DNA from: Rickettsiales bacterium
GTDB taxonomy: Bacteria; Pseudomonadota; Alphaproteobacteria; TMED127
DNA: 7,689 nucleotides
Assembly (NCBI GenBank): GCA_002717855.1
Contig: PBCD01000001.1
Location: forward strand, 1-7,689
Direction of reading: 5' to 3'
A model generated the notes under the pieces. It did not search any database. It was given only the letters and a program-made list of their open reading frames with translations, and was not told where the DNA came from. Both the position numbers and the translations under genes were made by a program. Below are positions 1-7,222 of this stretch, piece after piece (the first letter of the stretch is position 1; every line of letters starts with the position of its first letter).

Positions 1-341
1 GTTTAGGTCATCAAATTATGGCCTTGGCCCATGGAGCAACAACTGTAAAAATGCATCATGGACACAGGGGGGCTAATCATCCTGTTAAGAATCATGATCA
101 AAAAAATGTAGAAATTACAGTCCAAAATCATGGCTATGTTGTTCAAAACAAAAGTATCTCCAAAAATATATCTGTAACCCACTCCTCATTATTTGATAAT
201 ACAATTGCAGGAATAAAAATTGAAAATAAGCCTTTTTTTTCGGTTCAATATCATCCTGAAGCATCTCCAGGTCCACATGATAGCAGATATCTGTTCAAAA
301 AATTTATAGAAAGCATAAAAAACTGTGCCAAAAAGAAATGA
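1..341 (+). CDS. carA: Carbamoyl phosphate synthetase small (glutaminase) subunit, C-terminal part, 5' end outside window
   Basis: This is the C-terminal 112 codons of the glutaminase subunit, which hydrolyses glutamine and passes ammonia to CarB for carbamoyl phosphate synthesis in the cytoplasm. Reading starts in frame at base 3 with LGHQI, the tail of the class I glutamine amidotransferase nucleophile motif (CLGHQ). The two preceding bases, GT, fit a TGT codon for the catalytic cysteine, which the window edge cuts. Downstream are the CarA-typical GANHPVK loop (around 75-95) and QNHG, then [13 protein letters not shown], which carries the catalytic His (codon 252-254) and Glu (258-260). The protein ends in a lysine-rich tail at TGA 339-341. 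The gene overlaps the carB start by 17 nt in another frame, so the two subunits are probably translationally coupled. The N-terminal small-subunit domain cannot be judged. Confidence 0.96.
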   Translation, partial: LGHQIMALAHGATTVKMHHGHRGANHPVKNHDQKNVEITVQNHGYVVQNKSISKNISVTHSSLFDNTIAGIKIENKPFFSVQYHPEASPGPHDSRYLFKKFIESIKNCAKKK

Positions 342-3300
342 TTTAAAATCTATAATGATTATTGGAGCTGGGCCAATAGTGATTGGACAAGCTTGCGAGT
401 TTGACTATTCTGGGGCACAAGCCTGCAAAGCACTTAAGGAAGAGGGTTATAAAGTTATTCTTGTAAATAGTAACCCCGCAACAATAATGACTGATCCAGA
501 TATGGCTGATTCAACATATATTGAACCGTTAGAATTAAAAACACTTGAAAAAATAATATGTAAAGAAAAACCAGACGCATTGATGTCAACAATGGGTGGT
601 CAAACTGCTTTAAATCTCTCGATTGAGTTAGAGGAAAAAAAAATACTCAAGAAACATTCAGTAGAATTAATAGGAGCAAAGAGTAATGTTATAGAAAAAG
701 CAGAAAATAGAGAATTATTTAAAAAATCTATGAAAAAAATTGGGTTGGAGACTCCAAAAGGAATTATTATAAAAAATTTTAAAGAAGCTCAACAAGTAAT
801 TGAAAAGATTGGCTTTCCAGTAATAATAAGACCCTCTTACACATTGGGTGGAGCAGGAGGAGGAGTGGCAAATAACAATAGAGACTTTGAAACAATAATT
901 AAAAAAGGTTTGTATCTTTCTCCAATAAGTGAAGTGCTGATAGAAGAATCGGTCATGGGCTGGAAAGAATACGAAATGGAAGTGGTAAGAGATAAAAAAG
1001 ATAATTGTATAATTGTTTGCTCAATAGAAAATGTTGATCCAATGGGTGTGCACACAGGAGACTCTGTTACAGTTGCTCCTGCTTTAACTTTGACTGATAA
1101 AGAATATCAAAAAATGCGTTTAGACTCCATCAAAGTCCTTAAAGAAATTGGTGTAGAAACAGGAGGATCAAATGTTCAATTTGCAATTAATCCAAAAAAT
1201 GGAAAATCAATTGTAATTGAGATGAATCCTAGAGTTTCAAGATCATCTGCATTAGCGTCAAAAGCTACTGGTTTTCCAATAGCAAGGATAGCAGCAAAAC
1301 TTGCTGTGGGATACACACTTGATGAATTGAAAAATGATATTACGATTATAACACCTGCATCATTTGAACCTTCAATTGATTATATTGTAACAAAAATACC
1401 TAGGTTTACGTTCGAGAAATTTGACCAAACTGATAAATCTTTAGGTACCTCAATGAAGTCAATTGGAGAATGCATGGCGATTGGAAGGAATTTTAAGGAA
1501 TCGTTTCAAAAAGCAATAAGAAGTTTGGAAATAGGACTAAGTGGACTTGAAACAACAGAGGATCACAAAAATATGTCTAAATTTAAGTTAATTGAACAAT
1601 TGAAATTTAATTTGCCAAACAAATTTTTACTGATCGCTGAGTGTTTAAGAAGAGATATTCCAATTCAAAAAATTTGTAAAATTTCAAATTTCGATTTTTG
1701 GTATGTGAATCAAATAAAAGAAATAGTTGAAATTGAAAATCAAGTTCAAAAATCAAAGATGACAAAAGATTTGTACACCAGACTCAAAAGTGAAGGCTTT
1801 TCTGATAAAAGAATTGTCCAACTATCAAAATATTCAGAAAAAGAAATTAAAAGACTCAAGAATGAGATAAAAATTAAACCTCATTTCAGAAATATTGACA
1901 CATGTGCAGCAGAATTTCCTTCAAAAACTCCCTACCTATATTCATCTTACTCAAATCTTGACTCATCGCCTCGTTATGAAGAAGAATCAAAAGTGTCAGC
2001 GAGAAAAAAAGTCATAATCATTGGTGGTGGTCCCAACAGAATCGGTCAAGGAATAGAATTTGATTACTGTTGCGTTCATGCAGCTTATGCACTTAAAGAT
2101 CTCAATATAGAATCTATCATGATTAATTGTAACCCAGAAACGGTATCAACAGATTTTGATACATCTGATAGACTTTATTTTGAACCACTTGATTATGAAT
2201 CAGTAATAGAGATTTGCAAAGCAGAAAAAACAAACGGTAAATTAATAGGAGTAATAGTTCAACTTGGAGGACAAACGCCTCTGAAACTAGCAAAATTTTT
2301 AATTGAGAATAATATTAAAATTTTAGGAACATCTTTTGATTCGATTGATCTGGCAGAGGATAGGAATAAATTTAAGAAATTAATAAGTGAATTGAACTTA
2401 AATCAACCAGAAAATTTTATAGTAAATAACGTCATAGAAGCCAAAAAGATTTTAAAAAAAATTAAATTTCCTGTTGTAGTCAGACCCTCATACGTATTAG
2501 GTGGGAGAGCAATGAAAATAATATATAATTCCAAAGAGTTGAGTACTTATTTAAAGTTGAAGATTTTTGAAAATAAAAATTCAATATTAATTGATAAATT
2601 TCTTAACGATGCAAAAGAAGTTGATGTTGATGCAATTTCTGATGGAAACGAGGTTTTCGTTTGTGGGATTTTAGAACATATTGAAGAAGCTGGAATCCAT
2701 TCTGGAGATTCTGCTTGTTCACTTCCACCGCTGACACTTACCCAAAAAAATATTAAGTATATTGAGGAGGCAACTAAAAAAATTGCATCTAAATTACGAA
2801 TCAAAGGACTTATAAATATTCAATTTGCAATTAAAGATAATCTAATTTTTATAATTGAAGTTAATCCTAGGGCAAGCAGAACGATTCCATTTATTGCTAA
2901 ATCAATAGGAATACCGTTAGCAAAAATAGCGACAAAAGTAATGTTAGGAAAAAGTCTGAAAGACATGTGTATTAAAAATAAAAAATTAAATCATGTTACA
3001 ATTAAAGAATCAGTTTTTCCTTTTGATAGATTCCCAAGGGAAGATATCGTTCTCGGGCCTGAAATGAAATCAACAGGAGAAGTAATGGGAATAGATAGTA
3101 ATTATCCCATGGCATTTGTAAAATCTCAAATTTCTTCAGGCAATTATTTACCTGAAAAAGGCAATGTTTTTATTTCAGTGAAAGATGAAGATAAAGAAAA
3201 TATAATACTGATGGCTCAAATTTTAATTCAGTTAAATTTTAAATTAATTGGTACTATTGGAACTGCAAACTTTTTAAAAAAATATTCTATCGAAGTTGAA

Positions 3301-3552
3301 ATTATCAACAAAGTGAACGAAGGACATCCACATATTGTAGAATTAATAGAGGATAAAAAAATCAATCTTATAATTAATACAACACAAGATTCGCAATCGT
3401 TAAAAGACAGTCACTCAATCAGAAGTACTGCAATAAGATATAAAGTGCCATACGTTACAACGATTGCTGCGGCCAAATTAGCTATTACAGGTATTAATAT
3501 AATGAAAAGTAAAGAGTTTGAGGTTCAGCCAATCCAAGAATACTATAAGTGA
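325..3552 (+). CDS. carB: Carbamoyl phosphate synthetase large subunit, complete
   Basis: The large subunit makes carbamoyl phosphate from bicarbonate, ammonia from CarA and two ATP, feeding pyrimidine and arginine synthesis. At 1075 aa it is close to the E. coli length of about 1073. Domain order is complete: ATP-grasp 1 (about 1-400), oligomerization region (about 400-550), ATP-grasp 2 starting near 562 ([13 protein letters not shown]), and an MGS-like allosteric domain (about 930-1075). Residues known from E. coli are present: R129, R169, E215, H243, Q285, E299 and N301 at identical numbers. The ornithine-site residues are E765, D773, Y1043 and T1045. The IMP/UMP-site residues are K957, T977, T980, K996, N1018 and T1020. 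I chose the GTG start because MPKRNDLKS matches the conserved CarB N-terminus; the first internal ATG, at 355, would cut into the first beta strand. No clear Shine-Dalgarno sequence precedes it, so coupling to carA is likely. Confidence 0.98.
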   Translation: MPKRNDLKSIMIIGAGPIVIGQACEFDYSGAQACKALKEEGYKVILVNSNPATIMTDPDMADSTYIEPLELKTLEKIICKEKPDALMSTMGGQTALNLSIELEEKKILKKHSVELIGAKSNVIEKAENRELFKKSMKKIGLETPKGIIIKNFKEAQQVIEKIGFPVIIRPSYTLGGAGGGVANNNRDFETIIKKGLYLSPISEVLIEESVMGWKEYEMEVVRDKKDNCIIVCSIENVDPMGVHTGDSVTVAPALTLTDKEYQKMRLDSIKVLKEIGVETGGSNVQFAINPKNGKSIVIEMNPRVSRSSALASKATGFPIARIAAKLAVGYTLDELKNDITIITPASFEPSIDYIVTKIPRFTFEKFDQTDKSLGTSMKSIGECMAIGRNFKESFQKAIRSLEIGLSGLETTEDHKNMSKFKLIEQLKFNLPNKFLLIAECLRRDIPIQKICKISNFDFWYVNQIKEIVEIENQVQKSKMTKDLYTRLKSEGFSDKRIVQLSKYSEKEIKRLKNEIKIKPHFRNIDTCAAEFPSKTPYLYSSYSNLDSSPRYEEESKVSARKKVIIIGGGPNRIGQGIEFDYCCVHAAYALKDLNIESIMINCNPETVSTDFDTSDRLYFEPLDYESVIEICKAEKTNGKLIGVIVQLGGQTPLKLAKFLIENNIKILGTSFDSIDLAEDRNKFKKLISELNLNQPENFIVNNVIEAKKILKKIKFPVVVRPSYVLGGRAMKIIYNSKELSTYLKLKIFENKNSILIDKFLNDAKEVDVDAISDGNEVFVCGILEHIEEAGIHSGDSACSLPPLTLTQKNIKYIEEATKKIASKLRIKGLINIQFAIKDNLIFIIEVNPRASRTIPFIAKSIGIPLAKIATKVMLGKSLKDMCIKNKKLNHVTIKESVFPFDRFPREDIVLGPEMKSTGEVMGIDSNYPMAFVKSQISSGNYLPEKGNVFISVKDEDKENIILMAQILIQLNFKLIGTIGTANFLKKYSIEVEIINKVNEGHPHIVELIEDKKINLIINTTQDSQSLKDSHSIRSTAIRYKVPYVTTIAAAKLAITGINIMKSKEFEVQPIQEYYK

Positions 3553-3580
3553 TGCAAAGTCATGTAAAATCAGATATAAT
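3552..3580 (+). promoter_or_regulatory. Candidate sigma70 promoter for greA-trxB
   Basis: A perfect TATAAT lies at 3575-3580 in the 54-nt gap between carB and greA. With a 17-nt spacer the -35 position (3552-3557, ATGCAA) matches TTGACA at only 3 of 6 bases. It starts at the last base of the carB stop codon. The site could give greA-trxB its own transcription start apart from carAB. TATAAT arises easily by chance in AT-rich DNA, so the call is tentative. Confidence 0.4.
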
Positions 3581-3593
3581 ACATTACTTATAT

Positions 3594-3600
3594 AAAGAAG
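3594..3600 (+). promoter_or_regulatory. Weak ribosome binding site of greA
   Basis: AAAGAAG ends 6 nt before the greA ATG and partly resembles the Shine-Dalgarno core (AGAAG against AGGAG). It is the only start in the window with any recognisable purine-rich site at normal spacing, and it supports the ATG at 3607. Confidence 0.4.
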
Positions 3601-3606
3601 ATAAAT

Positions 3607-4083
3607 ATGAATGATAAATTTCCAATGACAGAGGACGGATTTAAAAAACTTAAGTCTGAACTCGATGATCTTAAAAATACGCAAAGACCCAAAATAATTA
3701 AAGCTATTGCTGACGCTAGAGAACATGGTGATCTTTCAGAAAATGCTGAATATCATGCTGCTAGAGAAAGACAAAGTTTTATTGAAGGTAAAATTAATGA
3801 TTTAGAGACAAAAATTAGTAGAGCAAATATTATTGATGTTAAAAATCTTGACCATTCTAAAGTAACATTTGGAGCCACTGTTGAATTGATAGATCTTGAA
3901 AACAAATCAGAACATACCTATAAAATTGTTGGTGTTGATGAGGCAGATATTGAAAAGAAGTTAATTTCAATTAACGCCCCTTTATGTAAAGCAATGATTA
4001 ACAAGCCTGTTAATGAAGTAATTGAGTTTAGTACACCGAGCGGAATTAAGGAATATCAGATAAAATCGATAAGTTTTAAATAA
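3607..4083 (+). CDS. greA: Transcription elongation factor GreA
   Basis: GreA enters the RNA polymerase secondary channel and stimulates cleavage of backtracked RNA, rescuing arrested complexes. The 158-aa length is the family norm. Residues 1 to about 78 form the coiled-coil domain, with the hallmark tip HGDLSENAEY. The acidic pair D42 and E45 corresponds to E. coli D41 and E44, which coordinate the catalytic Mg2+. The remainder is the FKBP-like C-terminal domain, with the typical ISINAPLCKAMINKPVNE stretch and a closing EYQIKSI strand. The intact acidic tip argues for true GreA activity rather than an inhibitory Gre-like protein. The N-terminus MNDKFPMTEDGFKKL fits GreA, with MT about six residues in, so the first ATG is preferred. 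The TAA stop shares its final A with the trxB ATG (TAATG), so the two genes are almost certainly co-transcribed and coupled. Confidence 0.97.
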   Translation: MNDKFPMTEDGFKKLKSELDDLKNTQRPKIIKAIADAREHGDLSENAEYHAARERQSFIEGKINDLETKISRANIIDVKNLDHSKVTFGATVELIDLENKSEHTYKIVGVDEADIEKKLISINAPLCKAMINKPVNEVIEFSTPSGIKEYQIKSISFK

Positions 4084-5021
4084 TGACAGAAATAGAAAAA
4101 GTTTTAATTATTGGTTCTGGCCCAGCTGGGTATACAGCAGCTATATATGCAGCTAGATCTGGTTTAAAACCTCTACTAATTTCAGGATTAGAACCGGGCG
4201 GTCAATTGATGATCACCACAGAAGTAGAAAATTTTCCAGGATTTGAAAACCCTGTTCAGGGTCCGTGGCTGATGGATCAGATGAAAAATCAAGCACTATC
4301 TTTTGGTACAAAAATTCATAATGATAGAGTGGTTAAAGTAAAGTTCAATAATTATCCTTTTCAAGTCGAAACGGAAAAGAATTCGCAGATAAGTTCTTAT
4401 TCGGTCATAATTTCAACAGGTGCAAAAGCTAATTGGCTAAATATACCTGGAGAGGAAAAATTCATGGGTTTTGGCATTTCAGCTTGTGCCACGTGCGATG
4501 GTTTTTTTTTTAAAAATAAGGATGTGGCTGTAATTGGTGGAGGAAATACAGCAGTTGAGGAAGCACTCTACCTATCAAATCTTTGTAAAAAAGTAACTTT
4601 GATTCATCGACGAGACCAATTGAGAGCGGAAAAAATTCTACAGGATAGACTTCTGCAAAAAAAAAATATAAAGATTTTGTGGAATTGTGTAGTAAAGGAA
4701 TTTGTTGGTTCAGAGAAACCAAAGACTCTCGAAAAGCTACTTATTTCTTCTGGAAAAAAAACTTCTGAATTGAAAGTAGATGGGGCATTTGTAGCCATTG
4801 GACACTCGCCATCAACTGAAATCTTTAAAAATTCTCTAGATATGGATAATGATGGCTATATAAATACAAAAAATAAGTCAACTAAAACATCTATAGATGG
4901 AATTTTTGCTGCTGGAGATGTTACAGATAAAATTTACAGACAGGCAGTAACAGCAGCAGGTATGGGGTGTATGGGTGCTCTTGAGGCTGAAGAGTTCTTG
5001 AGTAAAAAAAAAGTTATTTAG
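4083..5021 (+). CDS. trxB: Thioredoxin reductase, low-molecular-weight bacterial type
   Basis: This is an FAD-dependent enzyme that uses NADPH to reduce thioredoxin, keeping cytoplasmic thiols and ribonucleotide reductase working. Its 312 aa is slightly shorter than E. coli TrxB (about 321). Visible in order are the FAD dinucleotide fold G11-x-G13-x-x-G16, GGQLMITTEVENFPGF, the redox-active CATC pair C135/C138 followed by DG, the NADPH fold GGGNTA (152-157), HRRDQLRA (175-182) which reads the NADPH 2'-phosphate, and the C-terminal FAD motif AAGDV (G278-D279) with YRQAVTAAG. The start overlaps the greA stop by one base. The 3' end overlaps the convergent panE-like gene by 8 nt. Notable are long homopolymer runs within the gene, including ten T right after the active site and ten A near codon 192. 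All motifs are intact and in frame. Confidence 0.98.
   Translation: MTEIEKVLIIGSGPAGYTAAIYAARSGLKPLLISGLEPGGQLMITTEVENFPGFENPVQGPWLMDQMKNQALSFGTKIHNDRVVKVKFNNYPFQVETEKNSQISSYSVIISTGAKANWLNIPGEEKFMGFGISACATCDGFFFKNKDVAVIGGGNTAVEEALYLSNLCKKVTLIHRRDQLRAEKILQDRLLQKKNIKILWNCVVKEFVGSEKPKTLEKLLISSGKKTSELKVDGAFVAIGHSPSTEIFKNSLDMDNDGYINTKNKSTKTSIDGIFAAGDVTDKIYRQAVTAAGMGCMGALEAEEFLSKKKVI
4502..4511 (+). repeat. Ten-base T run inside trxB
   Basis: Ten consecutive T encode G-F-F-F directly after the CATCDG active site. Runs this long are prone to replication, transcription or sequencing slippage. The reading frame is intact here. Confidence 0.9.
4657..4666 (+). repeat. Ten-base A run inside trxB
   Basis: Ten consecutive A encode the lysines of LLQKKNIK. 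Further runs of eight A (4754-4761) and nine A (5004-5012) follow in the same gene. Confidence 0.9.
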
Positions 5022-5922
5022 GAGTTATATTTTTAATAATTTTCTCATGAGTTTTGCAACTAATATTAAATTTTTTACCTGCTCTTACAACAAAACCAGA
5101 TAACCAATTGAGTTCTAGTTTTTTATTTCTTTTATAATCAAGAAACATTGAGGAGGTCATTTCGTATGGCATTTTTTTTATTTTTTCTAACCACTTTTCA
5201 ACAGGGTTTTGTAGAAATTCAATGCCATAAAATTTTGATAATTCAAAAGTCTCGTTCATCGCATTAATGAAATCTTTTTTGTGTTTTTTTTCTTCAAATA
5301 TCTCTCCAATTGATAAACTAGTCATTGTTGTTAAACCACTATATGCTGATAAAAAAATAAATTTTTCCCAAATCTTAAAACTTATATTTTTTGTAAATCT
5401 CATATCTAATCCTTTATCTTGGCAGTCTAAAGTAAAATTTGAAAGTATTTTAGAATTTGCATTCCTGTTAATTGGTCCAACAAAAAATGTAGCTAACCTA
5501 CCATGATGAATTATTTCATTAGAATCATTAATTGAGGCAGAAATTTGTGCAACGGCTCCAAAATAGTCTTTCAATAATATTTTTTTACATATTATTTCCT
5601 CCGAAAATACTCCATTTTGAAATGGCAGAATAATTGTTTTGTCGTTAATGAAGTCCTTTAAGTAATCAATTGAAAATTCAAGATCATAAAGTTTGACTGT
5701 TAAAATAACTATATCAAAGGTGTGTTTTTTAGGTAAATTTTTAAATATTTTAATTTTTTTAGATTTAATGTTTTCTAATTCGCTTTTAAGTATCAACCCA
5801 TTTTTCTTTATATCTTTAAAGGTTTTACCGCGAGATACGAAAAAAATTTCATTTTCTGTCTTTAGCAGATGAGAACCTAGGAATCCACCAACACCACCAA
5901 CTCCAAAGATCAAAACTTTCAT
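5014..5922 (-). CDS. panE: Ketopantoate reductase (PanE/ApbA) family protein, substrate uncertain
   Basis: This 302-aa protein belongs to the PanE family, which reduces 2-dehydropantoate to pantoate with NADPH for coenzyme A synthesis; relatives reduce other 2-oxo acids. The N-terminus has the Rossmann motif G7-x-G9-G10-V11-G12-G13, with R31 placed to bind the NADPH phosphate. Other family landmarks are K77 in TVKLYD (E. coli K72), N103 in FQNGV (N98), K187 in WEKF (catalytic K176), S258 in TSSM (S244) and E270 (E256). By spacing from K187, the E. coli substrate-binding N180 and N184 are replaced by L191 and S195. The segment WEKFIFLSAYSGLT resembles PanE-like paralogs of undefined role, so true ketopantoate reductase activity is doubtful. 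The ATG directly abuts the aspC stop, with no Shine-Dalgarno visible, which implies translational coupling. Its 3' end overlaps trxB by 8 nt. Confidence 0.88.
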   Translation of the reverse strand: MKVLIFGVGGVGGFLGSHLLKTENEIFFVSRGKTFKDIKKNGLILKSELENIKSKKIKIFKNLPKKHTFDIVILTVKLYDLEFSIDYLKDFINDKTIILPFQNGVFSEEIICKKILLKDYFGAVAQISASINDSNEIIHHGRLATFFVGPINRNANSKILSNFTLDCQDKGLDMRFTKNISFKIWEKFIFLSAYSGLTTMTSLSIGEIFEEKKHKKDFINAMNETFELSKFYGIEFLQNPVEKWLEKIKKMPYEMTSSMFLDYKRNKKLELNWLSGFVVRAGKKFNISCKTHEKIIKNITPK

Positions 5923-7125
5923 TTATTTAAGTTGGTAAATCGCATTTCGAATTTTTTCGCATGCTTTTTTTAACAATTCCATTGACGCGGCATATGAAAT
6001 TCTGAAGTATGGAGATTTTCCAAAGGCTGTTCCTGGAACAACTGCTACTTGAGCATAATCCAATAAGAAATCAGCAAAATCAATATCGTTACAGATGACT
6101 TTTCCATCCGGTGCTGTTTTATTTATTAACCCAGAACATGAAATAAATAAATAAAATGCCCCATCAGGTTTTATACAATTCAAACCCTCGGTCTGATTTA
6201 AATAGTCTGAGACGTAATTCCTTCTCTCAGAAAACTGACGGATCCATTGCACTAAAAATTTTTTTTCTGAATTAAGAGCTTTAACAGCGGCCATCTGACT
6301 GATTGATGTTGGGTTTGTGGTACTTTGCGACTGAATTTTTGAAATAGATTTAATAATTTCCTGATTTCCTGCACCATACCCAATTCTCCATCCAGTCATC
6401 GAAAATGCTTTTGACACTCCATTCACTATAAATGTCCTATTATAAAGTTTGGGTTCTACGTTAAGAATATTAAAAAATTTCAAATCGTCATATATTAAAT
6501 ACTCGTAGATATCATCGCTTAATATCCATAAGTTCTCATATTTAAGTAAAACATTAGCTAGATCAGTCAATTCTTCTTTACAGTATGACGAACCTGTAGG
6601 ATTCCCAGGTGAATTTATAATAACCCATTTTGTTTTTTTTGTTATTTTTGATTCAAGCTCGTCTGGTGTCATTTTAAATTTATTAGACTCTGTGGTATTT
6701 ACTATGACGGGTTTTCCCTCGCAAAGAGAAACGATATCAGGGTAAGAGACCCAGAATGGAGAAGGAATTATTACTTCATCACCATGGTTTAATGTAGACA
6801 TAAAAAGATTAAAGATTACATGTTTACCCCCTACTCCAACAGTAATTTGACTAACATCATAGTTAAGTGAATTATCTTTTTTGAACTTTTGTGTTATCGC
6901 CAACTTTAATAAGTCAATTCCATCAACCGCAGTGTATTTTGTAAATCCATTATGAATAGCTTTAATACCCTCGTCTTTAACGTGAATTGGTGTATCAAAA
7001 TCTGGTTCACCAGAACTTAAGCTTATTATACTAATTCCTTTTGATGATAATTCTCTGGCCTTTTGACTAACTTTTACAGTAAGTGACGGTTTGAAATTGT
7101 TTAATCTATCAGATAAAATCGACAT
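5923..7125 (-). CDS. aspC: Aspartate aminotransferase, class I PLP-dependent (type Ib, possible prephenate aminotransferase activity)
   Basis: This cytoplasmic PLP enzyme moves the amino group between aspartate and 2-oxoglutarate. The 400-aa length and motifs match the short aspartate aminotransferases found in alphaproteobacteria, Thermus and Bacillus. Visible landmarks are the substrate-loop region LSSGEPDFDTP (36-46), GGKHVIFNL near 99-107, W125 in SPFWVSYPD which stacks on the cofactor, NSPGNPTG with N175, SDDIYE with D204 and Y207, the PLP-lysine K239 in SKAFSMTGWRIGY, and R375 in FRISYA which binds the substrate alpha-carboxylate. Some members of this subgroup also transaminate prephenate to arogenate; that cannot be settled here. 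It is the first gene of a leftward pair with the panE-like gene (TAA directly followed by ATG). A good sigma70-like promoter lies about 40 nt upstream of the start. Confidence 0.93.
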   Translation of the reverse strand: MSILSDRLNNFKPSLTVKVSQKARELSSKGISIISLSSGEPDFDTPIHVKDEGIKAIHNGFTKYTAVDGIDLLKLAITQKFKKDNSLNYDVSQITVGVGGKHVIFNLFMSTLNHGDEVIIPSPFWVSYPDIVSLCEGKPVIVNTTESNKFKMTPDELESKITKKTKWVIINSPGNPTGSSYCKEELTDLANVLLKYENLWILSDDIYEYLIYDDLKFFNILNVEPKLYNRTFIVNGVSKAFSMTGWRIGYGAGNQEIIKSISKIQSQSTTNPTSISQMAAVKALNSEKKFLVQWIRQFSERRNYVSDYLNQTEGLNCIKPDGAFYLFISCSGLINKTAPDGKVICNDIDFADFLLDYAQVAVVPGTAFGKSPYFRISYAASMELLKKACEKIRNAIYQLK

Positions 7126-7156
7126 TAAATATCTTGAAAAATAAAAATTTAAAAGT

Positions 7157-7185
7157 TTGACTTATAGATTATATATATTTCTAAA
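7157..7185 (+). promoter_or_regulatory. Candidate sigma70 promoter for uvrB
   Basis: TTGACT (7157-7162, 5 of 6 to consensus) is followed after 17 nt by TCTAAA (7180-7185, 4 of 6). This would start a transcript near 7192 with a leader of about 30 nt before the uvrB ATG. I saw no alphaproteobacterial LexA box (GTTC-N7-GTTC) nor an E. coli-type one (CTGT-N8-ACAG) in the gap, so SOS control is not apparent. Confidence 0.42.
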
Positions 7186-7197
7186 AGTGATTGTTAA
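7168..7197 (-). promoter_or_regulatory. Candidate sigma70 promoter for aspC-panE-like
   Basis: Read on the - strand, TTAACA (7197-7192, 5 of 6 to TTGACA) is followed after an 18-nt spacer by a perfect TATAAT (7173-7168). Predicted transcription starts near 7161, giving a leader of about 35 nt. This is the best promoter match in the window, and it partly overlaps the uvrB promoter candidate on the other strand. Confidence 0.55.
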
Positions 7198-7207
7198 TTA
7201 ATTTAAC
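7193..7207. promoter_or_regulatory. Short inverted repeat over the aspC -35 box, possible operator
   Basis: GTTAA (7193-7197) and TTAAC (7203-7207) form a perfect 5-bp dyad with a 5-nt centre. The left arm lies within the aspC -35 hexamer, and the whole lies near the predicted uvrB start. Such a site could bind a regulator, but a dyad this short is likely by chance in DNA this AT-rich. Confidence 0.2.
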
Positions 7208-7222
7208 TTTATAGCAAACTTT

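Noticed and set aside
355..357. ATG as an alternative carB start
   Set aside because: It would drop the conserved MPKRxDLKSI segment and begin inside the first beta strand before GAGPIVIGQ.
3478..3726. 82-codon - strand open frame across the carB-greA gap
   Set aside because: It is antisense to conserved ends of two certain genes, has no recognisable motif, and would cover the greA promoter region; judged a chance frame.
4510..4798. Two - strand open frames inside trxB
   Set aside because: Both mirror the conserved NADPH-domain coding of trxB and have no start signal or motif of their own.
4978..4994. CTCTT/AAGAG inverted repeat as a trxB terminator
   Set aside because: It lies within the conserved C-terminal coding sequence, has only a 5-bp stem and is not followed by a T-tract.
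5267..5506. 79-codon + strand open frame opposite the panE-like gene
   Set aside because: It lies wholly antisense to a well-supported gene, shows no family motif, and its low-complexity hydrophobic composition is what the complement of an AT-rich lysine-rich gene gives.
7126..7222. LexA/SOS box upstream of uvrB
   Set aside because: Neither GTTC-N7-GTTC nor CTGT-N8-ACAG is present in the gap.
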